NCBI RefSeq assembly: GCF_945859685.1
Contig: NC_079147.1
Coordinates: 286,271,992-286,335,991 of the forward strand
DNA from: Eupeodes corollae
Taxonomy: Eukaryota > Arthropoda > Insecta > Diptera > Syrphidae
Direction: 5' to 3'
DNA: 64,000 nt
Of the stretch, positions 29,250 through 41,085 are shown piece after piece (positions within the stretch are counted from its first letter, which is position 1; each line of letters starts with the position of its first letter). The position numbers were made by a program, and so were the translations under genes. Under the pieces are notes generated by a model. It was given only the letters and a program-made list of their open reading frames with translations, did not search any database and had not been told where the DNA came from.

Positions 29250-32035
29250 AAAACCTTAAATGGCGCCCAACGCTTTCACAACTTATTTTTATTTAAATAT
29301 AATGACAGCAGACTAAGCTCTCTTTTAATTTGCACTTAAAAGAGCATTTATAGTGTTTGAGAGACAGAACGCTGATAAAACTAGCAAAAATATTATAATA
29401 ACACTTAAATGGCGCCCAACGCTTTAACAACTTGTTTATATTAATTATAAAGAAGTTAGATATTTTCCTGTTTTGTCATTTGCACTTACAAGCACAATTG
29501 TTCGATATTAAGGAAAATTTGCAAGTGTGTGCCAAATAAGCAAATTCTTAAGAAATCTAAAATATTCAAACAAAACCTTAAATGACGTCTAATGCTCTAA
29601 CAACTTATTTTTATTTAAATACAAAGAAGGCACACTAAACTCTCTTTCCATTTATACTAACAAGATCATTTATTTGTTACTAAAGTATTAAGGAGAGTGT
29701 TTTTACTAAAAATAAATCTGATAAACTAGCAAAAATATTATAATAACTCTTAATTGGCGCCCAACGCTTTAACTACTGTTCTCTGTTTTGTCATTTGTCA
29801 TTACTAGAGCGTTTGTTTATTAATAAACAATCAAAGAGTGTGTGCTTATTAAACATAAAGCCCATAAATCTAGCGACAAAATTAGAATAGCGCTTAACTG
29901 GCGCCCAACGCTTTAACAACTTCGTTTTATTTAAATACAAAGAAGGCATACTAAGCTCTCTTTTTATTTGTACCAACAAGATATCTAAAAGAGTATGTAC
30001 TTAATAAACAGAAAACTGATAAATCTAGTTAAAATATTATAATAACTTTTAAATGGCGCCCAACGCTTACACAACTTCTTTATATCAATTATAAAGAAGG
30101 AAGTTTTCTTTTTCTGTTTTTTCGTTTGCACTAACAAAAGCTTTTGTTCGATACTAAAAAAATATTTTAAAGTGTGTGCTAAATAAACAAAATGTTAAAA
30201 AAGCTAAAATATGCAAACAAAACATTAAATGGCGCCCAACGCTTAAACAACTTCTTTTTATTTAAATACAAGAAGACAAAGGGAGCTTCTCTTTCCATTT
30301 GTACTAACAATAGCATTTAAGTATTGTGTTCTAAACTTACAGAAAACTGATAAAACTAGCAAAAATATAATAATAACTCTCAAACGGCGCCCAACGCTTT
30401 AACAACTTTTTTAAATCAATTATAAAGAATTAAGATTTTTTTTCTGTTTTGTCATTTGCACTTGCAAGTACAATTGTTCGATATTAAAAAATATGATAAA
30501 GTGTCTTCTAGATAAGCAAAATGTTAAAAAAGCTAAAATATGCAAACAAAACCTTAAATGGCACCCAACGCTTTAACAACTTCTTTTTATTAAAATACAA
30601 AAAAGGCAGACTAAGCTTTCTTTTAATTTGCACTAAAAAGAGCATTTATAGAGTGTGCGAGAGACAGAACTCTGATGAAACTAGCAATAATATTACAATA
30701 ACTCTTAAATGGCGCCCAACGCTTTAACAATTTCTTTATATCAATTATACAAAAGCAAGAATTTGCTCTGTTTTGTCATTTGCAATAACAAGCGTTATTG
30801 TTCGATATTAAAAAATATGATAAAGTGTCTTCTAGATAAGCAAAATGTTAAAAAAGCTAAAATATGCAAACAAAACCTTAAATGGCACCCAACGCTTTAA
30901 CAACTTCTTTTTATTAAAATACAAAAAAGGCAGACTAAGCTTTCTTTTAATTTGAACTAAAAAGAGCATTTATAGAGTGTGCGAGAGACAGAACTCTGAT
31001 GAAACTAGCAATAATATTACAATAACTCTTAAATGGCGCCCAACGCTTTAACAATTTCTTTATATCAATTATACAAAAGCAAGAATTTGCTCTGTTTTGT
31101 CATTTGCAATAACAAGCGTTATTGTTCGATATTAAAAAATGTGTTAAAGTTTGTTCTAAATAAACAAAATGTTAAAAAAGCTAAAATATACAAACAAAAT
31201 CTTAAATGGCGCCCAACTCTTTAACAACTTCTTCTTTTCAATTTTAAAGAAGGACAACTGTTCTCTGTTTTTTCATTTGCCATTACTAGAGCATTTGTTT
31301 TGTTATTTAACAATCAAAGAGTGTGTGCTTATTAAACATAAAGCCGATTAATCTAGCGACAATATTAAAATAGCTCTTAACTGGTGCCCAACACTTTAAC
31401 AACATCTTTTTATCTAAATACAAAGAAAGCATACTAAGGTCTCTTTTCATTTGTACCAACAAGATCACTTATAGAGTGTGTACTTAATAAATAGAAAACT
31501 TATAAATCTAGTTAAAATATTATAATAACTTTTAAATGGCGCCTAACGATTAAACAACTTCTTTTTATTTAAATACAAGAATGCAAAGAGAGCTTCTATT
31601 TCCATTTGCAGTAACAGGAGCGTTCAAACAGTGTATTTTAAACTAACAGAAAACTGATTAAACTAGCAAAAATATTATAATAACTCTCAAAGGGCGCCCA
31701 ACACTTTAACAACTTCTTTATACAAATAATAAAGAAGGATGATTTTTTTCTGTTTTGTCATTTGCCCTAACAAGCGCTGTTGTTTGATATTAAAAAATAT
31801 GTTAAAGTGTGTTCAAAAAAGCTAAGATATGCAAGTAAAACATTAAATGGCGCCCAACACTTTAACAACTTCTTTATATCAATTTTTAAGAAGGAAGATT
31901 TTACACTGTTTTGCATTTGCATTAAAAAGAGCATATGTTTGTTATTAAAAAATTATAAATAGTTTGCTTAATAAGTAAAAAAGCTAATAAAACTAGCAAT
32001 AATATCTTAAATGGCGCCCAACGCTTAAACATACA
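29250..32035 (+). repeat. Box satellite array, 18 units, alternating ~150 and ~173 bp monomers
   Basis: Boxes begin at 29261, 29410, 29583 (decayed), 29755, 29899, 30054, 30230, 30385, 30559, 30710, 30883, 31034, 31207, 31382, 31537, 31692, 31848 and 32012. The extended consensus is CTTAAATGGCGCCCAACGCT followed by TTAACAACTTCTTT. Two monomer types alternate over much of the array. Type A (~150 bp) has ACTAAGCTCTCTTT and CTGATAAAACTAGCAAAAAT. Type B (~173 bp) has CTGTTTTGTCATTTGCA, TTGTTCGATATTAAAAAA and GCAAAATGTTAAAAAAGC. Hence a ~324-bp dimer. There is no protein coding; repeated 60-63-codon frames are by-products of the repeat. Confidence 0.92.
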
Positions 32036-35000
32036 AATCAAAAAAAGTTTCTTTTTTGGAGGGCTACTTTTATTTTTAAAATGCAAATAACATCAACAAT
32101 TTTGACACATGGAAAAAATTTAGAAAATCGCTTTTCAGCTTCTTTATTGAATATTAGTTATGATTTGAACATTTGTTTATTAATGATCAGCTGTCAAATA
32201 TACTATCACTTTAAACAATGCTGCCAACTGCTTTAAGAACTTGATATACGTTGTCCTGACGGTTTGCCATTCTTCTAGCACATTCAAAACGAAATCTTTC
32301 AAATATTCAAAAAATCTAAATAAATACTCATAGTTTCTCCACGATCAAAACTACTCATTCCAAAGAGTGACACGATACGACATCAACCTACAGTAAGCTA
32401 CATAAAAACCTTACCAGCCGACTCATAGAAAACTATGAAATGCGTAAACAAAAACACAAGGCAAGAGTCTTGTCTATTTTTAAAAACACCTCCTAGGCCA
32501 ATTCTAGTGCATAGCGCATATCTACTGCAGAACACTCAAAATATGGACTCTCAACGTGCATTTTCGAGAATGTATCTACCCATAATAATTGTGCCTCATT
32601 CAAAAATAAACAATCGTATATTTTGAATTAAGTCTAGAGAATATACAAGTAGGCAACGAGGCAACGTTAGGAACGCACTCTTTGCATCCCTGAAACATCT
32701 CTATATTTCACTCTAACCAGAAGGAAACACTTGATGAGGAGGAGTGTTCCTGAATTAACAGTAAAAGATGAATGCAATTGTAGTGCAAGAACACCACTTC
32801 AGTAAAGGAACAAGGCACTGAACAGAGGATACGAATACGATGATTACTATGATTCTTGATTTGAACATGCAAAATCAACAAAAAGAGTTGGGGCTAAAGG
32901 AAAGACTGGCACTCCATAAGGCCTTCCATTTATATATGTACACGAGTATAATATGCTGTTTGTGTTATTATCACGAATGTTCTCTTATATGTATATTCAT
33001 ACATCATACTCACCTAAAAGCAATTAAATATAATGAGCAAAAGTGTATTTTTGACATTTAAAGTGTTGTTCCCGCCATCAGATTAAGTGTGCTGACAGAA
33101 TGACAAACTGCAACAACTATTAGGGTGCATGTGTATAATGTGTCAAATAGAATTTGGAACTCAAACTAAACAAAAATAAAGAAATGAATGATTCAAAAAC
33201 AGCCCCATCTGGTTGCAATTTAACTCAACACATTCAAACTCTATGTTGTCTTTACTTTTTATTTTTGAAAATGATTAAAAATGCTTAAGGATCAAAGGAA
33301 AAAGTCATATTCAAAGCCTAACAGCTTCATTAAATTTCCAAAAAATATCTACATAAAAGTGACAAAACAAAACTGCAACTGAAAATTTACACCATCATCA
33401 TCCAGGAATCCTCTTGTTCAAAGTGAAAAAATAAGTTCTCGTTACTCTTTTCTACTTTGACATTTCTACAGCAATCAATAGTGACCTCTGCTGATGGCTT
33501 CCAAAGCGGCAACATAAGTACTATACACTCTCTGACTCTATACGTTACGGTTACGGCAACTGTCAAAGGATAAACTTTTATTCGCAATGTTAATTAAACG
33601 TCACATATATTGACAACTCACCATACCACGTGTACATGACTTCCTGCTGTTGCTGTTTCTTTTTCTGTTACAACGGAGCACCGATAGGAGGTGTGTTCCA
33701 TATGACGTGACGTCTACGTAACCGCCCATTAGCAATTCAATTTCCATATTCATTTCCCGATTACAAAAAAGATGATAAAAAAGCAAAAAAAAAAAAACAA
33801 AATGATTTCTGAAATCAATTTTAATTTAATTACATTTTCTACAATATATTGAATATCACACAGAGTAAAAGAGAGACTCTTTGTCTGGGGATGGATCTCT
33901 GTGCTTTTATCGGATGGTTCCTGCTTCTGCAGTACATCAGAATTTCGATATACGAGTACGTATAATCTATGTATACCTTCTATCAACGATACAAAAATAA
34001 TTTCATTAAAAATTCCGATTTCGGAAATTTTACGTAATATTAATGTTTTTTCTGTTGGTTGATGTTGTTGTTTTTTACTTGCGTTGAATCATTGGAGACA
34101 AAAAGGATTTTCTGTCAACGTCCCGTCAGAAACAGTCGTTTTTATATTATATTCGTACACCAAATATCATTCCCCCATCAGCTCGCATTTAGGATTTAAA
34201 AGTCAACGTGAGTTGAATATAAAAAGCACGAGGTCTGTTTGGATTATTATTGATTTTTGTGTCAATTCATGTCGATGTTGAATTTTGGCACCCCTGCCTA
34301 TATGTCATTTCTAAAGCGTATAGGCATTTCTAATGGCAGCCATTATTAAATAACAACCTACGCGCTCCCAAAAGCAAGCAAAGCTAACAAAAAAAAAAGA
34401 AGTGGTATGCATGTAAATGATATTCCTTTGTTGACAGGTCGTTGTCGGTATGGTAGGAGAGTGGAGAGATAATACTATGGGTGACTGGGTGACATTTGAC
34501 AGGGGAAAATGGTATCTGAAGAGGAATATTATTAGTATTGAATTGATGTCAATTGTTTATTTCTAAAATCTAAAAATGTCTATGACAGTTGTTGTGTCAA
34601 ACGAAAATTCTTCATTTCTATTTCTATATATTCTATTTTCATTTTTTGCATTCGATTTATACTTTATAATTTATTTGACGGATTTTTGCACTGCTTTTTC
34701 ATCTCATTCGTCGTCGTTGTCGTTAGTTGTCGTCATCATCATCATGAGTATGGTGGGTGCTTTTGTGCCTTTGTGTCGAATATACATACATATATATTAA
34801 GAGATAAATGACATTTGATAGGGGAAAAGTAAATTAAAACAAAGTGTCGAGTGGCGCTGCAAAATTAATGATGTGAACGTGTTAGACGTTGTCCGAATGT
34901 CAATTAACTGGTTCTATCAACATCATTACATCGGACTTATTGTGAGTAATTATATTTGAAATGGCAATGGCAGTTTTGTTTTTACTTTTTTTTAAATTTT

Positions 35001-36150
35001 TTCCTTCGTTCGTTAAGAGTTTTAGTTTTTAGTTTTTAGTTGTGTCTTTGTTTTTCCTTCTTTCAATTTTTTAAGTTTTATCTGATTAAGTTTTTTAATT
35101 GATTTACGAACTTTGCATCAGCATTATGAAAGAGTGAATGGGATTTATTATATTTTCACTTGTTTTGTTTTTTATTTTTTATATAATCAACAAACTTAAA
35201 GATCTGTTCGTTCACTTTTTGCAGAAGTATGGCGAGCGAAGTGTCATTCACGAAATAATAGTAACAAAATTTTCTATTGGTTGGTTAGCATTATGTCATT
35301 TGTGAACTAACGTTAATATTATCGCTTCAAAAATAACACGGAGATGATATTGTGAAAAATCAATTTAGGCTTTGTTTGAACTCAATTGCATCATCTGTCA
35401 TTTTTTAAAAGTATGACCTGTCAAAATTGGGACAACTTTTTGACCAGTTCAACAACGTACAAACTTTAACTTTTACTTTGCATGTACATAGAATTGTAGA
35501 TATCTGCAATTTCAGTTTTAAATTTTTCAGTGACTTAATAAGGTTTGTTCGTTTAATTCATAAAATTCATGTTTTTACCTAATTTTATGAACAAAAATCT
35601 GGCTTTAAAAAGTACAATTAGAACAAAAATGATTAGATTTGGAAAATTATTTGAAAACACATTTAAGGTTTCATTTTTATATAATACAAATCGTATTCCA
35701 TCTTTAAGGTCTTGAATCGATTGTGAAATATTTTAACAGTTCCACTTCCAATCCTACAAGTTTAAGATTTTAAAGGACTGCAAATCGATGACCAATTGTC
35801 ATCCCCCTCTTTGCGAACTAAATAAACCATAGTTGTAGTGAAGTTAAACAAAATTTAATCGGTTTTGAAAAGTGTATTCCAGTATATATTTTCAAGATTT
35901 CCGAAAATTTTCTCAATTGAATTGACAAAACAGGATAATGAAATATAAACGAAATTCATCATTCATTCCCATCACGAAATTAAAACAGCATTTTATTTCA
36001 GGAAGAAATTCTTTTTTTATTATGCAAATATGCAATGTTCTCAGTATTCTGACACCAAAAGTAAGAAATTCTGTTTATTTTCGTGAGAATACGGAAATAT
36101 CTAAGATCTTTAAAATATAAAATATCCCAATTGTGTAGTTTTTCTTGCTA
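32036..36150. other. Long non-coding stretch
   Basis: No gene, RNA or transposon recognised over about 4.1 kb. Scattered TGTCAAA/TGACA words and short trinucleotide tracts (CATCATCATC near 34733). Short open frames have no family match. Confidence 0.5.
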
Positions 36151-36159
36151 AATGTCAAA

Positions 36160-37370
36160 AGATGATTTGTGTGTTTGGGTTCTTGTGAAGAGTTTATCAC
36201 ATATTCAGAAGATTTAAGTTCAATTACTACAAGCTGTCAAAAATGTCAAAAGATGACGGCTTCAAAAGTGACAACTGTCAATTTGTGTTGGGAAAAGTAC
36301 TTGTGGAGAGTTAATCACATATTCAAAAGATTTAACTTCAATTGGTACAAGCAGTCAAAAATATCAAAAGATTACAGCTTCAAAAGTGACAACTAGAAAT
36401 TTGTGTGTTTTGAGTCTCCAGAAAGGTTTTTTATGACAGAAAATAAAATACTTATATAGAGTTAATCACATATTCAGAAGATTTAAGTTTAATTGCTACA
36501 ACCAGTCAAAAATATCAAATGATGACAGCTTCAAAAGTGACAACTAACAATTTGTGTGTTTGGGTCTCCAGAAAGGTTTTTAATGACAGAAAGAAAAATA
36601 CTTGTGGAGAGTTAATCACATATTCAGAAAATTTAAGTTCAATTGCTACAAGCTCTCAAAAATGTCAAAGATCATAGTTTCAAAAGTGACAACTGTCAAT
36701 TTGTGTGTTTGGATGCTTGTGGAGAGTTAATTACATATTCAAAAGATTTAAGTTCCATTGCTACTAGCAGTCAAAAATATAAAAAGATGACAGCTTCAAA
36801 AGTGACGACTGTCATTTTGTGTGTTTGGGTCTCCAGAAAGGTTCTTTAGACAGAAAGAAAAATACTTGTGGCGAGTTAATCACATATTCAGAAGATTTAA
36901 GTTCAATTGCTACAAGCAGTCAAAAACATCAAAAGATGACGGCTTCAAAAGTGACAACTGTCAGTTTGTGTGTTTGCGAAAGAAAAATTCTTAGGGAGAG
37001 TTAATCACATATTCAGAAGATTTAAGTTCTATTGCTACAAATAATCAAAAATATCAAAAGATGAAAGCTTCAAAAGTGACAACTGTCAATTTATGTGTAA
37101 GGGTCTCCAAAAAGTTTCTTTATGACAGAAACAAAAATACTTGTGGATAGTTAATCACATATTCAGAAGATTTAAGTTCAATTGCTACAAGCTGTCAAAA
37201 ACTTCAAAAGATGACAGTTTCAAAAGTGACAACTGTAAATTTATGTGTTAGGGTCTCCAGAAAGATTCTTTATGAAAGAAAGAAAAATACTTTTTAAGAG
37301 TTTATCACATATTCAAAAGATTTAAGTTCAATTGCTACAAGCTGTCAAAAAAAACAATTGCAAATTTGTT
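36160..37370. repeat. Tandem repeat, ~150-bp period, 9 copies with deletion variants
   Basis: AGTTAATCACATATTCAGAA or a variant recurs at about 36191, 36310, 36461, 36611, 36725, 36875, 37000, 37150 and 37300. Full units are about 150 bp. Units of 114-125 bp lack all or part of the GGTCTCCAGAAAGGTTTTTT / ATGACAGAAAG segment. Each unit holds the core GATGACAGCTTCAAAAGTGA / CAACTGTCAA, close to the core of the 1-548 repeat. Open frames inside are by-products. Confidence 0.9.
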
Positions 37371-37454
37371 CATTTCTTATTTTTGTTCAAAATTTGTTTT
37401 TAGTATACATTTTAGAACTAACTTAATTTAAATATATTTGAAAACAATATTAAT

Positions 37455-37484
37455 TTTCCCTTTGTTTTTCTTTTCAGGTAAATA
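37455..37484 (+). promoter_or_regulatory. Recursive splice site (ratchet point) 2
   Basis: A pyrimidine-rich tract (CCCTTTGTTTTTCTTTTC, one G) then AG at 37477-37478, immediately followed by GTAAAT. A perfect branch-point-like ACTAAC lies at 37418-37423, about 55 nt upstream. It has the same strand and architecture as ratchet point 1, 26.1 kb upstream, a spacing typical of ratcheting in long fly introns. Confidence 0.55.
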
Positions 37485-37530
37485 TTCATGAAAATATAAA
37501 ACTAAGACATACAAATATTCTCTCTTCTGG
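37479..37530 (+). other. Candidate 52-nt recursive exon
   Basis: From the ratchet 3' splice site to a donor CTGG/GTAAGC at 37530/37531 lie 52 nt, open in one frame (VNIHENIKLRHTNILSSG). Downstream donors at about this distance are used for exon definition of recursive sites and usually vanish from the mature RNA. Coding use is uncertain. Confidence 0.25.
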
Positions 37531-39500
37531 GTAAGCTCATTTCAGTTTTGTCTGTTTATTTAACTATTATTAAAAATTGCGACATTTCGTAACTTCATTT
37601 TATTTTCAGAAAATATCTTCAAGATACCATTTGTGGATTCATTTTTCATTAATTTTTTTAACAAGAAATTATTGCGAAGTTTTGTTGTTTTGCTTCACTT
37701 TAGGAATTTTTTCTGTTTTTTTTTTTTCTTTTAAAAAAATTTAAGGCATTAAAGTGGCATTCTCAAAGCTTGTTAGTAATTCCAATTATTGAACCACAAT
37801 TGTTCAATATCAATTTCAGTGCAATAACATCATTCATATCTATGTAACTTATTTTTATCTTGTTTTGCCATATTTTCCAACCGAGGAATTTAAAAACACC
37901 TAAATGTAATTACTCTGTCTATAAAAGCCTTGACTTAATCCATATTAAAAGATAGAACATATTTAACAAAATCTCAAAAGTAGTGTAATATCGTATAAAA
38001 ATTCCACAAAATTGATCAACCATAAATGATAAATTCCACATACAACTTTGTAAAACATTCTATAACACTTCTCAGAAAAGCGTATATACCGCCGCCCTTG
38101 CCGCCCGCCGCGCCACCGCGCTGGCTTCACCATAGTTTTGACGCATGAAAATAAATATAATATTTAATTCAATAAACCAGTTTAAAGAATTTTCTACATT
38201 ATAAAAAGTTCAAAACGTGATTTGATCATTATCAATTTGCCAAGAAAATATCAAACACAAAAATCAACTAATATCTCAAACAAACACAATCCGTTGACAC
38301 ATCAATTTACTCCAGTAATTCATCTAGTGAAACACTTAAAATCTCAAGTATTTGTCAATCGAATTAAAAAAAAAACAAAATCAAAATCAAAACAAACCCC
38401 ACTTTTTATGGAGACATTCCTGAGACCTGAGCGATTGTCCACGTTCACTCTCTATCCACTGTCACCGCTGTCCAATCCAATCCAATGCAGTGGGCAAACC
38501 TATTGCTTCTTGTCAATATTATTAAATATGTCCCTGCAGCACAACGCAGCGGCAGCAAAGCGAACTACAACAACAGAAAATAAGTTAAACAAAACATTTA
38601 TGAGTAAATAAAATTTACGGTCCCAACCCTACCTCGAGCACTTTTTTAATACACTTAACTCACTTTGCGGGATTGGGGGCATACAAAATAAAAAGCAAAT
38701 AAAAAATGAATGTCATCGGGCGGCTCGCGAAACAAATTGTTTGAGTTTTTAATTTCAAATAGAAAAACGCCGCCGCCAACACTGTGCACTGCAGCGACAG
38801 CAACAACAGCGGTGGTGGTCATAGTCACTACGCCGCCGCCGCGCTGAAAGTCGCCTTGTGTCATTTTTTGCCGTCGTCGTTGACGTTGTCGTCGCCAAGC
38901 CGTCATATCCACAGCACGATAAAAGTGTGGAGTCTCTCCATCATAATAGATATAGAACAAGCAACACGGGCGTGCGCAAAAAAAGAAAAAAAACTCAAAA
39001 CATTAAAACGGCAAGCTTAAGGAATACAACGACAAGTCACGCCGCCGGCCGCTTCAAGCCATGTCGATGTCGCCGACGACGACGATCGAGCTGCCGCCAT
39101 CACCACACGCCACAAACATATGGGACACCATTAGACTTGATCATACAAAAATTACACTACTCAAAACAAATTAAGTATGTAATAATAATAAAAATGGTTT
39201 TGTGTACAATTAAGAACCTTAAGAGAAATGACATTAATGTAAAAATGCGGATTTAACTTATTTCTTACAATTTTATGTCAGTTTTTTAAAATCATAATCT
39301 TTATGTTTTTTTTTATGTATATACATATGCCACAGTGAACCAACTAAAAGTGACATTTCTAATATGTTTCCTTTAACGCATTTTTCAGAGCTTGAATTTG
39401 ACATCTGTCAAACTGAACTGTCATTTAAAGTGCCAAAATACTTTTTGAAAGTTAATAACCGAAATACAAATTATTTAACCTTATTACAAAAGTGATGATT
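37531..39500. other. Non-coding stretch with GC-rich island
   Basis: No gene recognised. GC-rich pieces at 38090-38125 (GCCGCCCGCCGCGCC) and 38765-39110 (CGCCGCC and GTCGTCGTT triplets) stand out and could be an unrecognised untranslated exon or regulatory DNA. No ORF shows a known domain. Confidence 0.5.
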
Positions 39501-39502
39501 TA

Positions 39503-40262
39503 GTTAGGGTTAGGTTAATGTGGCTGCCTGTGATGAATTAGGACACACTAAGACCACTTTAATAGCCCATTGTAGTATCACATGAATCTTGAGGCTGTTT
39601 TCAAAGCTCAATTAAACCAGTTTGAGTCCCTTTAGATTGTTACAGAAGAATTCTCCTAGGTAATTCTTGCGTTTTTTAGCTAGAGCAGGAAATATACACA
39701 GAAGGTTAAGAACTGTTTCCTCCTCTTCCTCATCATTACAGCTTGTGAAAGTCATTTGAAAATACGACTAGCCGCGTTGCATGCTTTCCTATTAGACAGT
39801 GTCCGGTTATGACACCGATTATCGAGCTTATATGCTATCTGCTAAGATATGGCAAGCACCTTGATCGATTTAAATCTAGAGTAGGCTAGATTTTTTCAGT
39901 GGACTGATGCGTGGTGATGTTGTTTCATCTGGTGTTTGCCTTCTTCACAGCGTCTTGCATTAGTAACAGTTTACAAGTAGCGATTGGTATGCCAGCATTA
40001 TCCAAACGTTGTAGGATGGGCTGCACTGTACCGTTCCTAGCGAGTTCATCTGCCTTACATTTACCTGAAATGTCTCTATGGCTCGGCCACCAGCAAAGGT
40101 GAATATTAACCTGTTCGGCCATCTCCATTAAAGATGATCGGCTGTTATGGACTCTTTTAGAGTTTGTAAAGACAGATACCAGAGATTTGATAGCGGCCTG
40201 GCTATATGAGAAAATATGGGTATTAGATTTTGGTATCATGTTTTCTTTAAGCCAGGACAAAA
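39503..40262 (-). mobile_element. I/LOA-type LINE copy 3, 3' fragment, diverged
   Basis: It has the same layout as the 3' ends at 9045 and 48719: a TTAGGGTTAGGTTAA tail, a conserved 3' UTR block (GTGGCTGCC..., ATTGTAGTATCAC) and an RNase H remnant on the minus strand. It is clearly more diverged than copies 1 and 2, which resemble one another closely, so it represents an older insertion or a related subfamily. Confidence 0.75.
39925..40260 (-). pseudogene. LINE RNase H domain, copy 3
   Basis: A 111-codon frame starting inside the domain: SWLKENMIP, THIFSYSQAAIKSLVS (the usual SDSQAA with Asp changed to Tyr), then HLCWWPSHRDISGKCKADEL, where HRD and the terminal Asp are kept. Loss of one catalytic Asp and absence of RT mark it as dead. 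Confidence 0.75.
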
Positions 40263-40327
40263 AAGGGTTGGTTCATGCAAGGACATTTCTTGCCATTTTG
40301 AAGAAAATTGAAGACAATTTAAGCATT

Positions 40328-41085
40328 ACTTACTTACTTACGTAAGTTGGCGCTATAGTTTTGTGTGAACTAGGGCCTCATCCAACAAACTCCTCCATCT
40401 AGCTCGGTCCCTAGCTAGATGTCTCTAGTTTCGCGCTCCAAGTTGGGTGAGATCACTTTCCACTTGTGTGCGCCACCTGATCCGCCGTCTTCCTCTACTG
40501 CTCTGTCCTGTGGATGGGGACTTTTACCCTTCTGGATAAGTCTACGTCACTGTACAGACTGTACAGCTCGTCGTTCCATCTTCTCCTCCACTCCCTTCGA
40601 TGCATACGGGACCGTAGATCACACGAAAAACTTTTCTCTCAAACCGACCCAAGGTACTTTCATCCACTTTTGTCATAGTCCTTTCTTCTGAACCGTATAG
40701 CAGAACGGGGATGATAAGGGTCTTATATAGCCACACTTTGGTCCCTCGAGAGAGGACTTTACCACTCAATTGCTTTCTTAGCCCAAGGAAACAGCGGTTA
40801 GCAATAGTTATTCTGCGTTTGATCTCAGCGCTTGTGTTGTTTTCTGCGCTTACAGCGGAGCCTAGGTACACGAAGTCCTTGACTTCCTCTAAGTTATGTC
40901 TGTCGATGGTGACGTTTTGACCAAGACGTCGGTGTTGTAGGTCCTTTCTTGACGGCAGCATGTACTTTGTTTTGCCCTCATCAATCGATAAACCCATTTT
41001 GGCCGTCTCTGCCTTAATACTCACAAAAGCCCCATTTGACATCACGCTCAGTTCTTCCGATTATGTCAATGTCATAAGCATTACT
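40328..41085 (-). mobile_element. RTE-like LINE copy 3, 5' truncated
   Basis: Minus-strand 3' part of an RTE-like element. It begins (right) within RT motif C and ends (left) at TTACTTACTTACGTAAG, the same kind of 3' terminus as the copy at 63231. Confidence 0.8.
40542..41045 (-). pseudogene. RTE-like RT C-terminal part, copy 3
   Basis: A 168-codon frame. GAFVSIKAETAKMGLSIDEG, KTKYMLPSRKD, KDFVYLGSAVSAENNTSAEI, KTLIIPVLLYGSEERTMTKV and RKVFRVIYGPVCIEG are the segments after the YADD box. The YADD region itself lies just upstream, frameshifted (NAYDIDIIGRTERD at about 41045-41080). The palm catalytic core and endonuclease are absent. Confidence 0.8.

Noticed and set aside
30521..31962. Repeated near-identical 60-68-codon frames (MAPNALTISLYQLYK and similar)
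   Set aside because: They are phased with the satellite unit and exist because the unit recurs; no start or stop conservation suggesting protein selection.
29250..32035. A CRISPR array (short conserved box at regular spacing)
   Set aside because: The context is eukaryotic, spacers are related to one another and over 130 bp, and the organisation is that of a satellite.
29250..32035. An LTR retrotransposon with a tRNA-Lys primer site
   Set aside because: No LTR pair, polypurine tract, gag, protease, RT or integrase accompanies any of the boxes.
36169..37004. Repeated Ser/Thr/Lys-rich frames (SSIATSSQKxQKMTASKVTT)
   Set aside because: By-product of the 150-bp tandem repeat; frames break at different places in each unit.
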